DNA of 58,667 bases from Aureispira sp. CCB-QB1 (GCA_945870185.1 CAMBRK010000023.1:1-58667), one strand, 5' to 3'; positions 9,646 to 19,473 are shown, numbered from the stretch's first letter. Notes: a model not told the origin generated them from the letters alone. Numbers and translations are program-made.

Positions 9646-9650
9646 TTTTC

Positions 9651-10886
9651 ATGATTAAAAAAGGAATCCATATTTATAAAGATGCTTTTTCTGGTCTGTC
9701 CAAAAGTGTCTGGCTGCTCAGTTTGATTATGTTTATCAATAGAGCTGGGGCTATGGTCTTGACTTTTATGTCTCTGTACATGATCAAAGACTTAGGGTAC
9801 AGCAAAGGAGAAGCAGGGTGGGTGATGGGTGCCTACGGCTTGGGAAGTATCTTAGGTGCGTATCTCGGAGGACAACTCACAGACCGATTTGGTTTTTATT
9901 ATGTCCAGTTATGTTCTTTATTGGGAAGTATCTTATTTCTGATCATGCTGATCTTTGTTAAGGATTACTATGGCATACTCTTGACCGTATTTTTATTTTC
10001 TACCATTACAGACATGCTGCGTCCAGCCAATAGTGTCGCTATTTCATTGTATTCCAAACCCGAAAACCTGACCAGGTCATTTTCCTTGATGCGATTTGCG
10101 GTCAATCTGGGTTTTTCCGTAGGGCCGGCTGTGGGCGGTTTTGTAGCAGAATATATAGGCTACAAATGGGTATTTGGCTTGGATGCAGTGACTTGTTTCT
10201 TAGCTGCGGGTGTTTTATTCTTATTTTTGCCGTACGACCCACAGTACAAACCTGAAAAGAAGGAATCCGATGCCCCCAAAGGGTTATCTGCCTACAAAGA
10301 TATTCCGTATCTCCAGTTTATCATCATGACCTCGATATGGGGGATATTGTTTTTTCAGTTGTTTTCTAGCACACCCGTATTTTGGAGTCAGGAATTTAGT
10401 TATACAGAAAGTACCATAGGTCAGCTGTTGGCCTTAAATGGATTGATCATCGTACTGATAGAAATGCCGATCATCCGCTATCTGGAGCATATCACGAGAT
10501 ATATGTACATGGTAACTATAGGCAGCGTGATGCTGGTATTAAGCTTTGGTCTTTTGGTGATCAGTACGGCACATGTATCTTTTGCCATAGGATACATTAT
10601 TTTTATGTCTTTGGCAGAGCTTTTTGCTATGCCTTTTATGACCAACTATGCTGTGTCGAGAGCATCAGAAGATCGCAGAGGTCAGTACATGGCTTTGTAT
10701 GCCATGGCGTATGGTGTAGCTCACATTGTAGCTCCACTAGGTAGTCTGCAGTTGGCAGACCTATGGGGATTTAATGTAACGTATTGGATATGTTTGGTGA
10801 TGAGTGTTGTGGTAGCCTTGGTGTTTTTTTATATGGGGAGGATGCAAGTGGCCAAAAGTAATAGGGCAACACCCTTACAGGAATGA
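9651..10886 (+). CDS. MFS transporter
   Basis: A 411-aa major facilitator with twelve predicted membrane segments in two halves separated by a charged loop (about 195-215, rich in K, E and P). The loop 2-3 motif GGQLTDRFGF fits the MFS motif A (GxxxDRxGR-like). The MRFAVNLGFSVGPAVGGF stretch resembles motif C of drug:proton antiporters. It belongs to the general YdeE/MdtH-like drug efflux type, but no substrate can be assigned. It directly follows recN. Confidence 0.85.
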   Translation: MIKKGIHIYKDAFSGLSKSVWLLSLIMFINRAGAMVLTFMSLYMIKDLGYSKGEAGWVMGAYGLGSILGAYLGGQLTDRFGFYYVQLCSLLGSILFLIMLIFVKDYYGILLTVFLFSTITDMLRPANSVAISLYSKPENLTRSFSLMRFAVNLGFSVGPAVGGFVAEYIGYKWVFGLDAVTCFLAAGVLFLFLPYDPQYKPEKKESDAPKGLSAYKDIPYLQFIIMTSIWGILFFQLFSSTPVFWSQEFSYTESTIGQLLALNGLIIVLIEMPIIRYLEHITRYMYMVTIGSVMLVLSFGLLVISTAHVSFAIGYIIFMSLAELFAMPFMTNYAVSRASEDRRGQYMALYAMAYGVAHIVAPLGSLQLADLWGFNVTYWICLVMSVVVALVFFYMGRMQVAKSNRATPLQE

Positions 10887-11143
10887 GTTAAAAACAAAAT
10901 GCACAGTCATGCGCATTAACTTTTCGTCTGAGAATGTCTTCAACCTATCTTTAGTGCCTATCTAATGATCTATGTATGATATTATGAAGCTTTTATCATT
11001 AATATGCACATTAGTTACTAATCTTTTTATTATTACTTTTGTTTTTTTATCTTTTTATATAATGATAATAAAGTACCAATTTTGTGTAATAGTAAAAAGT
11101 CAACCAAGTAACAATGTAAGAGCTTTGTTAGACATAATTGCGC

Positions 11144-11752
11144 ATGGACGATAATGGCATGCATAAAAAGGCCCAAGAATCAATGATAGCAGCACAACTT
11201 AAAAAAATTTTCGATCCTTTTATTTGCCTTCAAATTCAAGTTTGGGAGAATTTCGAAAAATTGGGAATAGTAGAGAACTTTTTAAAAGAATCAATATTGA
11301 AAGCATCAAATACAAAAGAAAAATATTTGAACATCATATTAAAAGGAAGTGGTGGCAACTTAATTTGGAGTAAAAATAATTTTGTTTGTATTGACATTGC
11401 TTTTGCAAATGAATTTTTATGTGATTATATGTCGTTTACATTGCAGAAACCAACGCCCATTGAAGTGAGGCTCTTTGAAGATGCAACTGTTTTCCGCATT
11501 TCACACCAAAATTTTCATCATGTTTTGTTTATAGGAACTTTTGGTGAAAAAGTAGCAAGACTTGTAGCAGAAGCATCCCTAATTGATAAACAACAACATC
11601 AAATTGACTTTTTGACAAAAACAGCAAAAGAAAGGTATCTTGAATATTTGGAAAGAAGTGAAGAAATAGAAAGGATGCCCCTGAAATACTTAGCATCTTA
11701 CATTGGGATTACACCACAAAGTTTGAGCAGAATAAGAGCAGAAAAAATTTAG
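11144..11752 (+). CDS. Crp/Fnr family transcriptional regulator
   Basis: A protein of about 200 aa with a degenerate cyclic-nucleotide-binding-like beta-roll (about 30-130) and a C-terminal helix-turn-helix (about 160-200), in which MPLKYLASYIGITPQSLSRIRAE is split by the recognition turn. This matches the common Bacteroidota Crp/Fnr group typified by short proteins ending just after the HTH. No four-cysteine Fnr cluster motif is seen. The open frame extends upstream to a TTG at 11138; the ATG at 11144 is chosen, and an ATG at 11159 is also possible. The CPBP protease gene follows after about 75 bp and may be a target. Confidence 0.85.
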   Translation: MDDNGMHKKAQESMIAAQLKKIFDPFICLQIQVWENFEKLGIVENFLKESILKASNTKEKYLNIILKGSGGNLIWSKNNFVCIDIAFANEFLCDYMSFTLQKPTPIEVRLFEDATVFRISHQNFHHVLFIGTFGEKVARLVAEASLIDKQQHQIDFLTKTAKERYLEYLERSEEIERMPLKYLASYIGITPQSLSRIRAEKI

Positions 11753-11827
11753 GAATTACCAAATGATAACTACTAGTTTTGGTTTCACCTTTAACTTTGC
11801 GTCTTTTAATCATATAATACATTTCGA

Positions 11828-12532
11828 ATGATACAAAATACTGATAGCGTCAAAGCAATATCTTTATCAAAAATTCTTGTGGTGCTTATTGGCTTTCCAA
11901 TTATAGCTACGCTAATATCATTATTGCTATTAAATCGTCAGCTAATCACAAATATAGGACTTGATTTCTTCAATACCTTCTGGATAATTATAATTGGTTG
12001 GTACTTAATCCAAATATATATCGTTTCAAGAATATTGCATTCAGCAGGTTGGAAATGGGTAGATATTGGGTTTTCGTTTTCTAAGAAGAAAACATTTTTT
12101 TTCATTGGTGGCTATTTATTTTTTGCGTTTGGCTTGCTTGCATTTATTGAAATAGCATTGGCAAATTCAATAGTAGATCCGGAAAAAATGAACAATATTT
12201 CTTCATTAACGCCTAAGACAACATTAGCAAGGATAATATTTATAATCATGGGTTTAACAGCAGGGTTATCAGAAGAAATTATATATAGAGGATTTGCAAT
12301 TAGAGCAATGGTAAGTAATAAAATCAATAATTGGTTTGCTGTAATAGCTGCAACTTTCCCATTTATTTTTCAACACGGGTTAAAATCAATAGATCAATTT
12401 TGGTGGTTTTTGACCTGGGGAATTGTTTTCGGAATACTTTTTATATGGCTCAAAAACTTAACTTACAATATTATTATACATTGGCTTGTCATATTGACGG
12501 CCATGATAGCCATATTGCAAGTAATAAAATAA
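11828..12532 (+). CDS. CPBP-family intramembrane metalloprotease
   Basis: A 234-aa membrane protein with about seven hydrophobic segments. The CPBP/CAAX-type motif EEIIYRG gives E149, E150 and R154; a histidine follows at H183 (FQH) and another in NIIIHW at H218, so the expected metal-binding residues are present. In bacteria such proteins process small exported peptides or act in bacteriocin self-protection; no peptide gene is adjacent, so the substrate is unknown. The gene follows a Crp/Fnr regulator and a TAACTTTG box at 11792-11799. Confidence 0.85.
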   Translation: MIQNTDSVKAISLSKILVVLIGFPIIATLISLLLLNRQLITNIGLDFFNTFWIIIIGWYLIQIYIVSRILHSAGWKWVDIGFSFSKKKTFFFIGGYLFFAFGLLAFIEIALANSIVDPEKMNNISSLTPKTTLARIIFIIMGLTAGLSEEIIYRGFAIRAMVSNKINNWFAVIAATFPFIFQHGLKSIDQFWWFLTWGIVFGILFIWLKNLTYNIIIHWLVILTAMIAILQVIK

Positions 12533-12923
12533 TTTCGTCGTTTTGTATGATCCTTACAATAGCTTGACCAAAACAGTGTGACGATAAAAGACAGCACCAA
12601 TAGCTAATGTTCTTATAACATAGCGTGTAAGGTTTGTAGTCGCAAGTTTCAGGTTTTTTCTAGCCTGATAAACTACAATCTTCTGTTGGCGCAAGTTTGC
12701 AACTCATGCCTAAATCACCATCTGTAAATCATGTCTAATGCTATTTTAACGGGTCAATGAATAAATCAATCAACAATGCCCTCTTTCTCGATAGATAGAT
12801 GGAAGGAAAATGATGGAATCGATCTTTTACTTAGATATTCTATCATTAGTTTGGAAAAACCGTTTGGGTGTCGTAGGTTTGTTGTTTAGATAAGTAGGTT
12901 ATACCCAATTAGAAAAAATCACT
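12533..12923. other. Non-coding gap with repeat fragments
   Basis: No credible gene is seen in this 390-bp stretch. It includes GCGCAAGTTTGCAACT at 12690-12704, a degraded form of the palindrome CAAGTTTGCAACTTG found intact at 29006-29020, preceded by a second CGCAAGTTT copy near 12650. The rest is AT-rich and structureless to the eye. Confidence 0.5.
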
Positions 12924-13646
12924 TTGCAAGAAGAAATCAAAAATTCAAGAATCCAATGTTACCAATGCAAGAGACCGTCAAGCACCTGTATTTGTAAACA
13001 AATTAATCCTTTGCAAACTAATACTCATTTTATTATTCTTATGCACCCGATGGAATACAAAAAGGAAAAAAACGGAACGGGACATATGACTCAACTTCAA
13101 CTTCAAAATTCAGAAATCATAGTTGGTGTCGATTTTACCCACAATCATCGGGTAAATGAAATACTGAATAATGAAAAAAATGGTTCTTTTTTACTTTATC
13201 CAGGCAAAGATAATTTCAACTTATCCAAAAGTAAAGGTGCAGAAATAAGTTCATTTATGGGTAATCATCCATACATCTTCCTGCTCGATGGCACATGGTT
13301 CTGCGCCCGTAAAATGCTTAAGTTAAGTAAGAACTTGCAAAAACTAAAAAGAGTGAGTTTTGATAATCATATAAAATCAAAATTTATTATCAAACAGCAG
13401 CCGGAATCTCTTTGTCTTAGCACGATAGAATCAGTGTATACGGTCTTAAATTTACTTAAGGAAGGTAATATTGAGCAATGCGAGACGAAGGATTTTCTGA
13501 TTCCTTTTGAAAAAATGATTGAGTATCAACTTGAATATATCCTAAACCCCAATAGTAAAAACTATCGTTCAGCTGGGACAGGAGAGATTACTTCTAAGGA
13601 CAAATATAAGAAGAGTACAGAAAGAAATATTATTTTTGAACCATGA
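12924..13646 (+). CDS. DTW-domain tRNA-uridine aminocarboxypropyltransferase
   Basis: A 240-aa protein of the DTW family (TapT/TuaA, formerly YfiP), which adds the aminocarboxypropyl group of SAM to uridine (acp3U) in tRNA. A cysteine cluster at C12, C15, C22 and C24 suggests a zinc site. The signature appears as DGTW at 122-125 in place of D-T-W, as in many members, and LSTIESVYTVL fits the C-terminal STIE motif. The likely start is a TTG codon, since the cysteine cluster lies before any ATG. It stands alone. Confidence 0.85.
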   Translation: MQEEIKNSRIQCYQCKRPSSTCICKQINPLQTNTHFIILMHPMEYKKEKNGTGHMTQLQLQNSEIIVGVDFTHNHRVNEILNNEKNGSFLLYPGKDNFNLSKSKGAEISSFMGNHPYIFLLDGTWFCARKMLKLSKNLQKLKRVSFDNHIKSKFIIKQQPESLCLSTIESVYTVLNLLKEGNIEQCETKDFLIPFEKMIEYQLEYILNPNSKNYRSAGTGEITSKDKYKKSTERNIIFEP

Positions 13647-13807
13647 AAGATGTAACAACTTATCATATCATAAATATGGGGATACTACTGTAACCTAGTA
13701 CGGAAGATTTAAATTAACTTTACATCGTATAATGATTATTAACACTTTTAGTGCTAAACTTCTAGTTCTTCATCATAGTAAAAAAGAAAAACAATAAAAA
13801 GTAAAGC

Positions 13808-14860
13808 ATGTCATTTAATACATTAAAATCATTGATTATCATATTGCTGACCACATTGGTAGTCTCTTGCAAAGGTCAACACCATAGATATGATGTAGCA
13901 AACACGCCTTTACAATCGGTAAATGGAACGCAAAATTCCTTTATGCTACAAAAACCAAAAGAGCAGATAAGTGGCGTAATACCTGCTATATTACAAGACA
14001 GCAAGGGCAATATTTGGTTTGGAACCCAAAATGGTGTGTTTAAACAAACTGGTGATTCATTAATCCATATAGATAGCATAAAAGATGAATTAGGAAAAGG
14101 TGTCACTGTAGAAGACATTGCAGAAGATAAAGATGGAATAATTTGGTTTGCGCATCGCGATGGTATTAGTAGTATTGATGGTACATTAGTGACTAATTAT
14201 TACGAATCAGATGGCTTGATAAGCAATGATGTGTGGTGTATTGAGACGGATATCAATGGTAATGTTTGGATTGGGACTATAGCAGGGGCTTGCATATTTG
14301 ATAGACAAAGGTTCACAAAATTCGACCTACCCGAAGGACAAAAAGATACTACACTTGCTATTTCAAGTACAAAAATGGTTCATAATATTTTTGAAGATAG
14401 CAAGGGGACAATATGGTTTAGTTCTAATGCAGGTCTATTTTCATATTCAAATAAAAAATTAAAGAATATTTCTGAAGAATTAGGGATACCAACCCATTTT
14501 GTAAGCAAAATAGTTGAAGACAAAAAAGGTGAATACTATGTATCGACTTCCATAGGACTTTTTCATCTCAAAGAGCATATCCTTACTAATATTTCAGAAA
14601 AGCACTTTGATGAACGTACAGCAACAGGCAGTGTCATGGTGGATCATAAGGGTGATGTTTGGTTTAATTGCGGTCGTAGTATATACAGCTTAAGTGGTGA
14701 GAAACTCACTGAATATCGAATAGAAGAAGGAAATTATGGTCCGTTGACTTTTCAAATTTACGAAGACCAACAAAAACAACTTTGGTTTGTAGGTTTTGGT
14801 GGTGCCTTCCGATTAGAAAACGGACGATTCATTAATATTACAAAGGATGGGCCGTGGTGA
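13808..14860 (+). CDS. Lipoprotein made of a seven-repeat regulator-type beta-propeller
   Basis: This 350-aa protein has a lipoprotein signal peptide with lipobox cysteine C21 (VVSCKG). Seven repeats of the two-component-regulator propeller type follow, recognisable by cores such as GNIWFGTQNGVF, GIIWFAHRDGIS, GNVWIGTIAGAC, GTIWFSSNAGLF, GEYYVSTSIGLF, GDVWFNCGRSIY and KQLWFVGFGGAF. That is one complete seven-bladed propeller. In hybrid two-component systems this sensor domain sits before a transmembrane kinase; here there is no kinase, membrane segment or HTH, so it is a free-standing surface or periplasmic binding protein. A ligand cannot be named. Confidence 0.85.
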   Translation: MSFNTLKSLIIILLTTLVVSCKGQHHRYDVANTPLQSVNGTQNSFMLQKPKEQISGVIPAILQDSKGNIWFGTQNGVFKQTGDSLIHIDSIKDELGKGVTVEDIAEDKDGIIWFAHRDGISSIDGTLVTNYYESDGLISNDVWCIETDINGNVWIGTIAGACIFDRQRFTKFDLPEGQKDTTLAISSTKMVHNIFEDSKGTIWFSSNAGLFSYSNKKLKNISEELGIPTHFVSKIVEDKKGEYYVSTSIGLFHLKEHILTNISEKHFDERTATGSVMVDHKGDVWFNCGRSIYSLSGEKLTEYRIEEGNYGPLTFQIYEDQQKQLWFVGFGGAFRLENGRFINITKDGPW

Positions 14861-15036
14861 AAATCTGGTTTAACCGTCACATCAAACAAAATCGTAAGGC
14901 AAGAATAAGTGGAAGACTGTAACATATTTGAAATTTAGGAAGATTAAAAATTTTCATTGTATGTTTGCATAAAAAAACGTGTAGCTGATGATGAAGATGC
15001 CAAAGAGATTTTACAGGTTTTAGTTAAAAATAATAT

Positions 15037-16098
15037 ATGGAGGATGTAATCATTATCGGAGCAGGCTTAAGTGGACTGTCAACAGCTTATCAGCTCAAGA
15101 AAGCAGGAATTAGTTTTAAGATTATAGAAGCACAAGATCGTTTGGGTGGCCGTATTGAAACCATATACGGTCAAGATGATACACCCATGGAAATGGGTGC
15201 CACTTGGTTTAGTAGCGAACATGTAAACCTTTTAGGTTTATTGTCAGAACTCAATATGGGCTATTTTGAACAACATACAGAAGGCATTGCCTTATTTGAA
15301 ACGATGTCTTTTGAACCGCCACAGCAATATTACGTGCCATCCAACAGTCATTCAGCCCACAGAATTAAGGACGGCACTTACAGTATTATTGAAGCATTAA
15401 ATCGACATATCGGCAAAGAAAGAATAGTATTAAATTCCAAAATTGTAGAAATTGCAGCAGCGGATAACAAACTTAAAATCACAGATAGTTTGAATAATCA
15501 TTTTTTCTGTAAATATGTAATTGTTGCCTTACCACCCCAATTGGCGATTTATTCAATTCAATTTTCACCAGAATTACCGCAAACACTCATCCAAGTGATG
15601 CAGAAAACACAAACCTGGATGAGTGGTTCCATCAAATTTTCTGTGGAATACAAAAAAGCATTTTGGAAAGAAAAAGGGTTTTCAGGAAGTATCTACAGTC
15701 AATCAGGATTAGCTTCCGAAATATATGATCATAGCAATTTTGAAGACACAAAATTTGCACTAAAAGGATTTTTAAACGGTTCAGCTTTACATTATACTTT
15801 TGAAGAACGAAAGCAAAAAATTATGGATCAATTGAAACGCTATTTTGGCAATGATGCTACGGAATACATGAGTTATAACGATAAAATATGGAATGATACA
15901 TACATCCAATCCAACAATGATACTTTTTTGCCTCCACATTTTAATAATGGTCATGCTGTATTTGAAGAAAGTTATATGAATGACAAACTTTTCTTTACGG
16001 GAACAGAAACTGCAAAAACATCAAGCGGTTATATGGATGGGGCTATTATGGCTTCAAAGTCAATCGCAGACAAGATTTCAAAAATAATTAGACAATAA
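15037..16098 (+). CDS. Flavin monoamine oxidase-like FAD-dependent oxidoreductase
   Basis: A 353-aa protein with an N-terminal Rossmann FAD-binding motif (IIGAGLSGLSTAYQL, then E and DRLGGRIE) and the C-terminal FAD-contact region FTGTETAKTSSGYMDGAI typical of the amine oxidase/phytoene desaturase superfamily. It is shorter than eukaryotic MAO (about 500 aa) but typical of bacterial members. No signal peptide is visible. It likely oxidises a primary or secondary amine, but the substrate is unknown. The sequence just upstream (14990-15035) reads without stops as a short tail, possibly the worn end of another gene. Confidence 0.8.
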   Translation: MEDVIIIGAGLSGLSTAYQLKKAGISFKIIEAQDRLGGRIETIYGQDDTPMEMGATWFSSEHVNLLGLLSELNMGYFEQHTEGIALFETMSFEPPQQYYVPSNSHSAHRIKDGTYSIIEALNRHIGKERIVLNSKIVEIAAADNKLKITDSLNNHFFCKYVIVALPPQLAIYSIQFSPELPQTLIQVMQKTQTWMSGSIKFSVEYKKAFWKEKGFSGSIYSQSGLASEIYDHSNFEDTKFALKGFLNGSALHYTFEERKQKIMDQLKRYFGNDATEYMSYNDKIWNDTYIQSNNDTFLPPHFNNGHAVFEESYMNDKLFFTGTETAKTSSGYMDGAIMASKSIADKISKIIRQ

Positions 16099-16628
16099 TT
16101 GGCTATTTTGGCATTTTTTTTAAATAGAATATCGACACAATAAGTAGCTGATGTTTTAAGTATGATATAAATGTAATTTTGAACTAACGATTGTCCCATA
16201 TGATTAAGTTTTAGTTACGCCCTTTCAGGGCTTTATGTTAAGTAGTCTTTTTTACCGAAGGGCTAAACCCTTCGTTTAAATAATACGCCCCTGCCTGCGT
16301 TGCTTTATGGCAGGCAGGCTTTCAGGGTTGAAAAGATTATTAAAACTCTGTTTGCAACATGGTAAAGATATTATTAGTATAGCTCATTAGCCCCAACGGG
16401 GCGGCATATCTTAAAGGTGGGTGCAGCCCACCTGTGTGATAAGTAAGGGTTATGAAAGCCCTGAAGGGGCGAAATAAAAACCATATCTACAACGTGGTAA
16501 AGTATGCAGAGTGTGAATTCGGGTATTTTTTTTTGTAGGGCACTCATTTTTAAGTTTACTTGTAGAACTCACTGTATTTTGATTTTTGAGTATTGATGAT
16601 TTAAACAGCTATAACAAAATAAAACTGT
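16099..16628. repeat. Gap holding a cluster of GC-rich hairpins
   Basis: At least five short perfect or near-perfect palindromes lie in this otherwise AT-rich gap: GCCCTTTCAGGGC (16219-16231), CGAAGGG...CCCTTCG (16257-16274), GCCCCAACGGGGC (16390-16402), GGTGGGTGCAGCCCACC (16416-16432) and GCCCTGAAGGGGC (16458-16470). Similar clusters recur in Bacteroidota intergenic DNA. No gene is seen. The two flanking genes converge, so the hairpins may also end transcription. Confidence 0.7.
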
Positions 16629-18158
16629 CTATGCTTTTGATATCCGTTCTCTATATGTCTTGGAAAAAGCGACACGGCTCAAACCAAAAGCGACTATAAT
16701 CATGATAAATAAAATAGGGAAGCCTCCTAAAGTAGAAAGCATTTTTATACCATCAATCCCTGAATAACTAATCATAATAAAAGCAACAAGCCCAATGATA
16801 AGTCCCCACAGTATTTTAACAATGTTAGATCCTTCAGCATTTTCTTGGGTAATATTTTTAGAGCTAATGCTACTCAATGCAGAAGTATTTGAATCTGCTG
16901 CGGTTACAAATGAGATAAATACTATAAACAGGAAAAAGATACTTATAACACCATTCCGAGGCAGCTTGTCAAAAATAGCATAAATCACACCTTGAGCTCC
17001 TTCGTTTTGTAAGACATCTTGAAGCAAGCCAGGGAACATATTTTGGTCGAAGGTAATGGCTGTGCCACTAAAAATAATCATCCAAAGTCCACTAAATAGA
17101 GCAGGGAAGAATAAATTAAACTGAATGAATTGCCGCACGGTGTAACCCCTCGCAATTTGCCCTAGGAATAATGCAGTCACAGGTGTCCAGGCCAACCAAT
17201 TGGCCCAGTAGAATACGGTCCAACTTTGTTGCCAAGCCGTATCTATATTTGATTTGAAAGCTGTGCTTCGTTCAAAAAACCTTGCAAAATACTCGCCCAT
17301 ACCCTCGAAACCCAAAGAAAAAGATTGGGTAATGGGTCCAAAAATGAGCATAAAAATGGCAATGACAATAAATGACTTAATATTATAATCTGATAAAAGC
17401 TGGATGCCTTTTAACAAGCCCGATATGGCAGAAATGGTGAATGCAGCTACAATACATAACATGATACCAAAATTCAATCCATCAGATTGCCGAAAGTCAA
17501 ACAAGGAGTTTAAGCCTCCTGAAATCGTGAGAATGCCTGTTCCCAAGGAGGCCGCCATACCAGCCACCAAGGCGAATAAGCCGATGATATTGATACCACC
17601 AAGAACCTTGCGGTGAATGGGTTTGCCAAAGGCAGGATAAATCAATGCTCCGAGATTGAAACTTTCTTTTAGATTATAAAATGAAAACGCAAATAACAAG
17701 GAGGCTACTGTATAAATACTATAGGGAGTGAGTGTCCAATGCATAAACATCGTACTCATCGAGAACCTCGCTGCCTCTGCGCTGCCATTTTCAATGCCTA
17801 ATCCAGTGGGAACACTATGGAGGTGATAAATGGGTTCAGCCGTTCCCCAGAAAAGGATACCCGTCGCAATGGTGGTACACAAGCTAATACTAAACCAATT
17901 CCACTTACTAAGGATTGGTGTAGCATCTGGCCCACCTATTTTTATATGAGCAAATGGTGTGAAATAAATGACTATCAATAAAACAAAAAACAAAAAAGTT
18001 GCCCAAGAAAATAACCAATCGAAATGCTGAAGTATCCAAGTATTCAATTCGTTAACATAAGCTAAAAATGATGCTTCGTATACAATGCTTAAAATAGAAC
18101 TTATCAGTAGCAGTAAAAAAGGAGGTAAGAATACACGTAAGTTCAAGTATTTAAACAT
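16629..18158 (-). CDS. BCCT-family betaine/carnitine/choline transporter
   Basis: A 509-aa secondary transporter with twelve membrane segments. The BCCT signature appears as SWTVFYWANWLAWTP near residue 310, and the tryptophan-rich FWGTAEPIYHL and MHWTLTPYSIY segments are typical. Such proteins import glycine betaine, choline or carnitine as osmoprotectant or nutrient with Na+ or H+. The C-terminal tail after the last helix is short, lacking the long osmosensing extension known from BetP. The gene starts 11 bp after the acyltransferase gene, so both are probably one transcript. Confidence 0.93.
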   Translation of the reverse strand: MFKYLNLRVFLPPFLLLLISSILSIVYEASFLAYVNELNTWILQHFDWLFSWATFLFFVLLIVIYFTPFAHIKIGGPDATPILSKWNWFSISLCTTIATGILFWGTAEPIYHLHSVPTGLGIENGSAEAARFSMSTMFMHWTLTPYSIYTVASLLFAFSFYNLKESFNLGALIYPAFGKPIHRKVLGGINIIGLFALVAGMAASLGTGILTISGGLNSLFDFRQSDGLNFGIMLCIVAAFTISAISGLLKGIQLLSDYNIKSFIVIAIFMLIFGPITQSFSLGFEGMGEYFARFFERSTAFKSNIDTAWQQSWTVFYWANWLAWTPVTALFLGQIARGYTVRQFIQFNLFFPALFSGLWMIIFSGTAITFDQNMFPGLLQDVLQNEGAQGVIYAIFDKLPRNGVISIFFLFIVFISFVTAADSNTSALSSISSKNITQENAEGSNIVKILWGLIIGLVAFIMISYSGIDGIKMLSTLGGFPILFIMIIVAFGLSRVAFSKTYRERISKA

Positions 18159-18169
18159 AAAAAATGATT

Positions 18170-19015
18170 TTATTCCTTTAAATCTAAAGTTCGTTTTTGT
18201 AAATACTCAATGAGTTCTTGTCGGTCGGGAAACTGTTCCATTTCACCGTATGTAATAGGGTCTCCTATTTCGGTACGAATGGTTTTTCCTCGTTTATTCA
18301 TCACTTCGTACAAGAGTAAACCCAGACGAAGATTCATGCTGAATTTACTGACCCAATGAAACCAATTGCTATTTTCACCATGAAAATAAAGGGGCACCAC
18401 AGTACATTTTGTCTCATGAATACGGGAACAAATAAACCGCCGCCAAGGCCATTCTTCCGCTTTTCCGCTCCAAGACCACCTAGGGCGTGTGGCTACTGCA
18501 CCAGAAGGGAAAATGATGAGGGCTTCCCCATTATTGAGTCGTCGAGTAGTTTCTTCTTTTGTGTTCAAATTACACTGCAAAGCTGCTTCATTACCTCGGA
18601 AATCAACGGGCAATAAATGTCCCTTTAAAATCGGTTCCTTGGCGAGTACCTCATTGATCAACAAAAAATAATCTTTTCGTATTCTAGAAACCAAATGAAG
18701 GAATATAGCTCCGTCTACAATACCATAAGGGTGGTTGGCAACAAAAATAACAGGACCAGTTTTGGGTATTTTTTTGAGTTGTTCTTCATCAAAATCCATA
18801 GCGATATGGAGCTTATCCAAGATCTCATGCCAAACCTTGTAGGGGTCAGGATTATTATCGTGCAGCTCGTTATAGATGCGCTGTAGTTCAGGTTTCCCTG
18901 TACGATTTTCAATAGCGGTAATTATTTGGCGTTTAAACCAACTGTCTTCAGGGCTAGAGTAGCTAAAATTGTAGCCACTGTATACCCGTTCTTCTTGGTT
19001 GACTCCTGTTCTCAT
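18170..19015 (-). CDS. Lysophospholipid acyltransferase-family protein
   Basis: A 281-aa cytoplasmic-face membrane acyltransferase of the PlsC superfamily. The catalytic block is VANHPYGIVDG, an NHPxGxxDG variant used by the bacterial hemolysin-like acyltransferase group, followed by an FPSGAVATRPRW block that fits the substrate-binding motif. The frame stays open to a GTG at 19051; the ATG at 19015 is preferred. Likely role: acylation of a lysophospholipid or aminolipid. It leads a two-gene unit with the BCCT transporter. Confidence 0.8.
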   Translation of the reverse strand: MRTGVNQEERVYSGYNFSYSSPEDSWFKRQIITAIENRTGKPELQRIYNELHDNNPDPYKVWHEILDKLHIAMDFDEEQLKKIPKTGPVIFVANHPYGIVDGAIFLHLVSRIRKDYFLLINEVLAKEPILKGHLLPVDFRGNEAALQCNLNTKEETTRRLNNGEALIIFPSGAVATRPRWSWSGKAEEWPWRRFICSRIHETKCTVVPLYFHGENSNWFHWVSKFSMNLRLGLLLYEVMNKRGKTIRTEIGDPITYGEMEQFPDRQELIEYLQKRTLDLKE

Positions 19016-19173
19016 CTTGTTGTTGAAAATATTTAGGCCGCAAAATAACACATAATTAGAAAAGAAAGATAACTCTTTATGTTAAGTAAAAAAGAATGAT
19101 TGCGTAAATGCTACAATTTCCTAATAAATTAAGGTTTAGTCATAGTTAATATAAACATTCTTAGCAAAGTATT

Positions 19174-19473
19174 GTGATTGAAGGTGGTGTCGTTGAAGTG
19201 GGAGATACCATTGAAATCATTTTACCCCGAATTATAGATTTAGCTTCGGGCGGTGGATTAATTAATTTGGTAAAGGACTTAAAAAAGGACAGCCCAAATA
19301 TTAAAATCACACTTACTGATTATTATCCCATTCTCAAATCATTTGAGAAATTAGCAGTAGAAGTTCCTGATACTACGTTTTATGAAAAAGTACCTGTTGA
19401 TGCAACCCAACCTCCAAATCATTTACACTACATCAACCTAGTAAATAAGATTTTATTTAACTTTACATCTTAG
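19174..19473 (+). pseudogene. Truncated SAM-dependent methyltransferase
   Basis: The 99-codon frame carries a clear class I methyltransferase motif I (RIIDLASGGGLINLVKDL) and the following acidic strand (IKITLTDYYP), then stops about where motif III would begin. A functional enzyme needs roughly 100 further residues, which do not occur in any frame before the next gene. The start would be a GTG. It is read as a 5' fragment of a dead gene. Confidence 0.65.

Noticed and set aside
10972-11154. 60-codon hydrophobic frame before the Crp/Fnr gene
   Set aside because: Composition is that of AT-rich spacer, it overlaps the regulator's start and has no family resemblance.
12331-12567. 78-codon frame overlapping the end of the CPBP protease
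   Set aside because: Out-of-frame shadow with no start signals.
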